Part shown: piece by piece, positions 24,210 through 24,952 of the stretch
Position numbering within the stretch: position 1 is the first letter of the stretch
Layout of the letters: each line of letters opens with the position of its first letter
NCBI GenBank assembly: GCA_039679375.1
Contig: JBDKVA010000155.1
Coordinates: 1-24,952, forward strand
Direction: 5' to 3'
Length of the DNA stretch: 24,952 nucleotides
From: JBDKVA01 sp039679375
GTDB taxonomy: Bacteria > Bacillota > Clostridia > Acetivibrionales > DTU013
Position numbers and translations under genes: made by a program
Notes under the pieces: generated by a model
What the model saw: only the letters and a program-made list of their open reading frames with translations
Databases searched by the model: none
What the model was told of the DNA's origin: nothing

Positions 24210-24952
24210 TTACCGTTTTAGCCATCTGTCATAGGAGTCCTGGTATACTTTTATCATTTCATCAATTCCCATTGATTTGACCCCGGCTACATAACTATCC
24301 CATTCGGATATAGGCTTATTTCCGATTATGAAATTTGTCAGATTTTCTCTAACATATGTTTTGATATCATTTAATTTAGTAAGCTTGTCGTTTTCGCTTT
24401 GAGTGAAGGATAAACCAACAGGCAATGGCATTGTCATTAATTCGGGTTTTCTGTATTTTATCCTGTTGGTTTCGATTTCTAATGGATACATTGATACTAC
24501 AAGACTATGCGCACCTACAATGGACGGCCATATTCCACGGCCAATGGATATGGAACCGCGGACTTCATTCATGGATTTTCCGTTGGGATTTTTCATTACA
24601 TAGTCCGTATACTCGGGTTCGCCGTCCTTATTAAAGTTGTAAATCACGCCGTTAATTCCCCAGACAAACGTCCTGCCAACCTTGCTGTACCAGTAATCAG
24701 CCCATTGTATCGACTCGTTCGGATATTTATTGGTGTTAGTAATGCAGAATACACCTTGCTGACCGGAAGCCCCTTTATAATCGTCTGCCCAAAAATGGAT
24801 CTGGTCTCCGTACGGTCCCTTCATAATAGGCATTTCTGCAATATTAAACTGATCTTGCGATTTGCCATTTTTCTTTGCCGTATCATTCAGCACTTGCATA
24901 TCTCCATTGGTTTGACCGCGCCATGCTCCGATCTTATCATTCAATACCTTTG
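24210..24952 (-). CDS. Solute-binding protein, LplA-like (importer 2), N-terminus outside window
   Basis: The last 247 codons of a large extracellular solute-binding protein; the frame is open through the right edge (KVLNDKIGAWRGQTNGD at the border), so signal peptide and start are not seen. Family features are the NTNKYPNESIQWADYWYSK hinge region, GPYGDQIHFWADD and the C-terminal helix GIDEMIKVYQDSYDRWLKR, parallel to the equivalent end of the binding protein at 4889-6565. It is the first visible gene of cassette 2, whereas in cassette 1 the binding protein comes last. Confidence 0.9.
   Translation of the reverse strand, partial: KVLNDKIGAWRGQTNGDMQVLNDTAKKNGKSQDQFNIAEMPIMKGPYGDQIHFWADDYKGASGQQGVFCITNTNKYPNESIQWADYWYSKVGRTFVWGINGVIYNFNKDGEPEYTDYVMKNPNGKSMNEVRGSISIGRGIWPSIVGAHSLVVSMYPLEIETNRIKYRKPELMTMPLPVGLSFTQSENDKLTKLNDIKTYVRENLTNFIIGNKPISEWDSYVAGVKSMGIDEMIKVYQDSYDRWLKR

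Overview
The window looks like a carbohydrate-utilisation locus of a Bacillota bacterium. The reasons are strong AGGAGG-type ribosome binding sites, lipoprotein-type solute-binding proteins with LplB/LplC-type permeases and no dedicated ATPase, S-layer-homology (SLH) anchoring, a FIMAH-like C-terminal domain, and a membrane-bound AraC-type regulator. Clostridia or Paenibacillaceae both fit; I cannot name a genus. Most coding sequence is on the minus strand.

Layout, left to right. (1) 1-4655 (-): the 5' 1551 codons of a giant secreted protein with three near-identical tandem CBM4/9-like modules, a fourth diverged one, a helical toroid-like domain, beta modules and the start of a FIMAH-like domain. 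(2) 4656-4888: an intergenic region with a strong hairpin and one copy of a 101-bp structured repeat. (3) 4889-8550 (-): transport cassette 1, transcribed permease B, permease C, solute-binding lipoprotein, with a recognisable promoter at 8612-8640. (4) 8700-10372: a mosaic segment holding a frameshifted remnant of a PxKF-domain protein (+) and a HicA/HicB-like toxin-antitoxin pair (-) whose antitoxin looks like a Phd-HicB fusion. It is bounded on both sides by copies of the same imperfect direct repeat. (5) 10443-12668 (+): transmembrane AraC-family regulator. (6) 12763-21852 (-): a 3029-residue, SLH-anchored surface protein with about nine Ig-like modules, several CBM-like modules and a heparinase II/III-type polysaccharide lyase core. 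(7) 21951-22218: the second copy of the 101-bp repeat, in opposite orientation, next to a broken amidohydrolase fragment. (8) 22273-24952 (-): transport cassette 2, in the order solute-binding protein (N-terminus outside the window), terminator-like hairpin, permease B, permease C.

Working model (inference): the surface-anchored lyase and the secreted CBM-rich protein bind and cut a polysaccharide, probably uronic-acid-containing, outside the cell. The two LplABC-like importers take up the oligosaccharides, powered by a shared ATPase encoded elsewhere. The AraC-type membrane regulator probably senses an extracellular ligand and activates at least cassette 1.

The most unusual items are the pair of 101-bp structured repeats lying upstream of both giant exoprotein genes, the mosaic (gene-conversion) pattern in the tandem CBM repeats, the Cys4 zinc-ribbon-like insertion ahead of the lyase core, and the odd toxin-antitoxin module with its palindrome/promoter/Shine-Dalgarno overlap.
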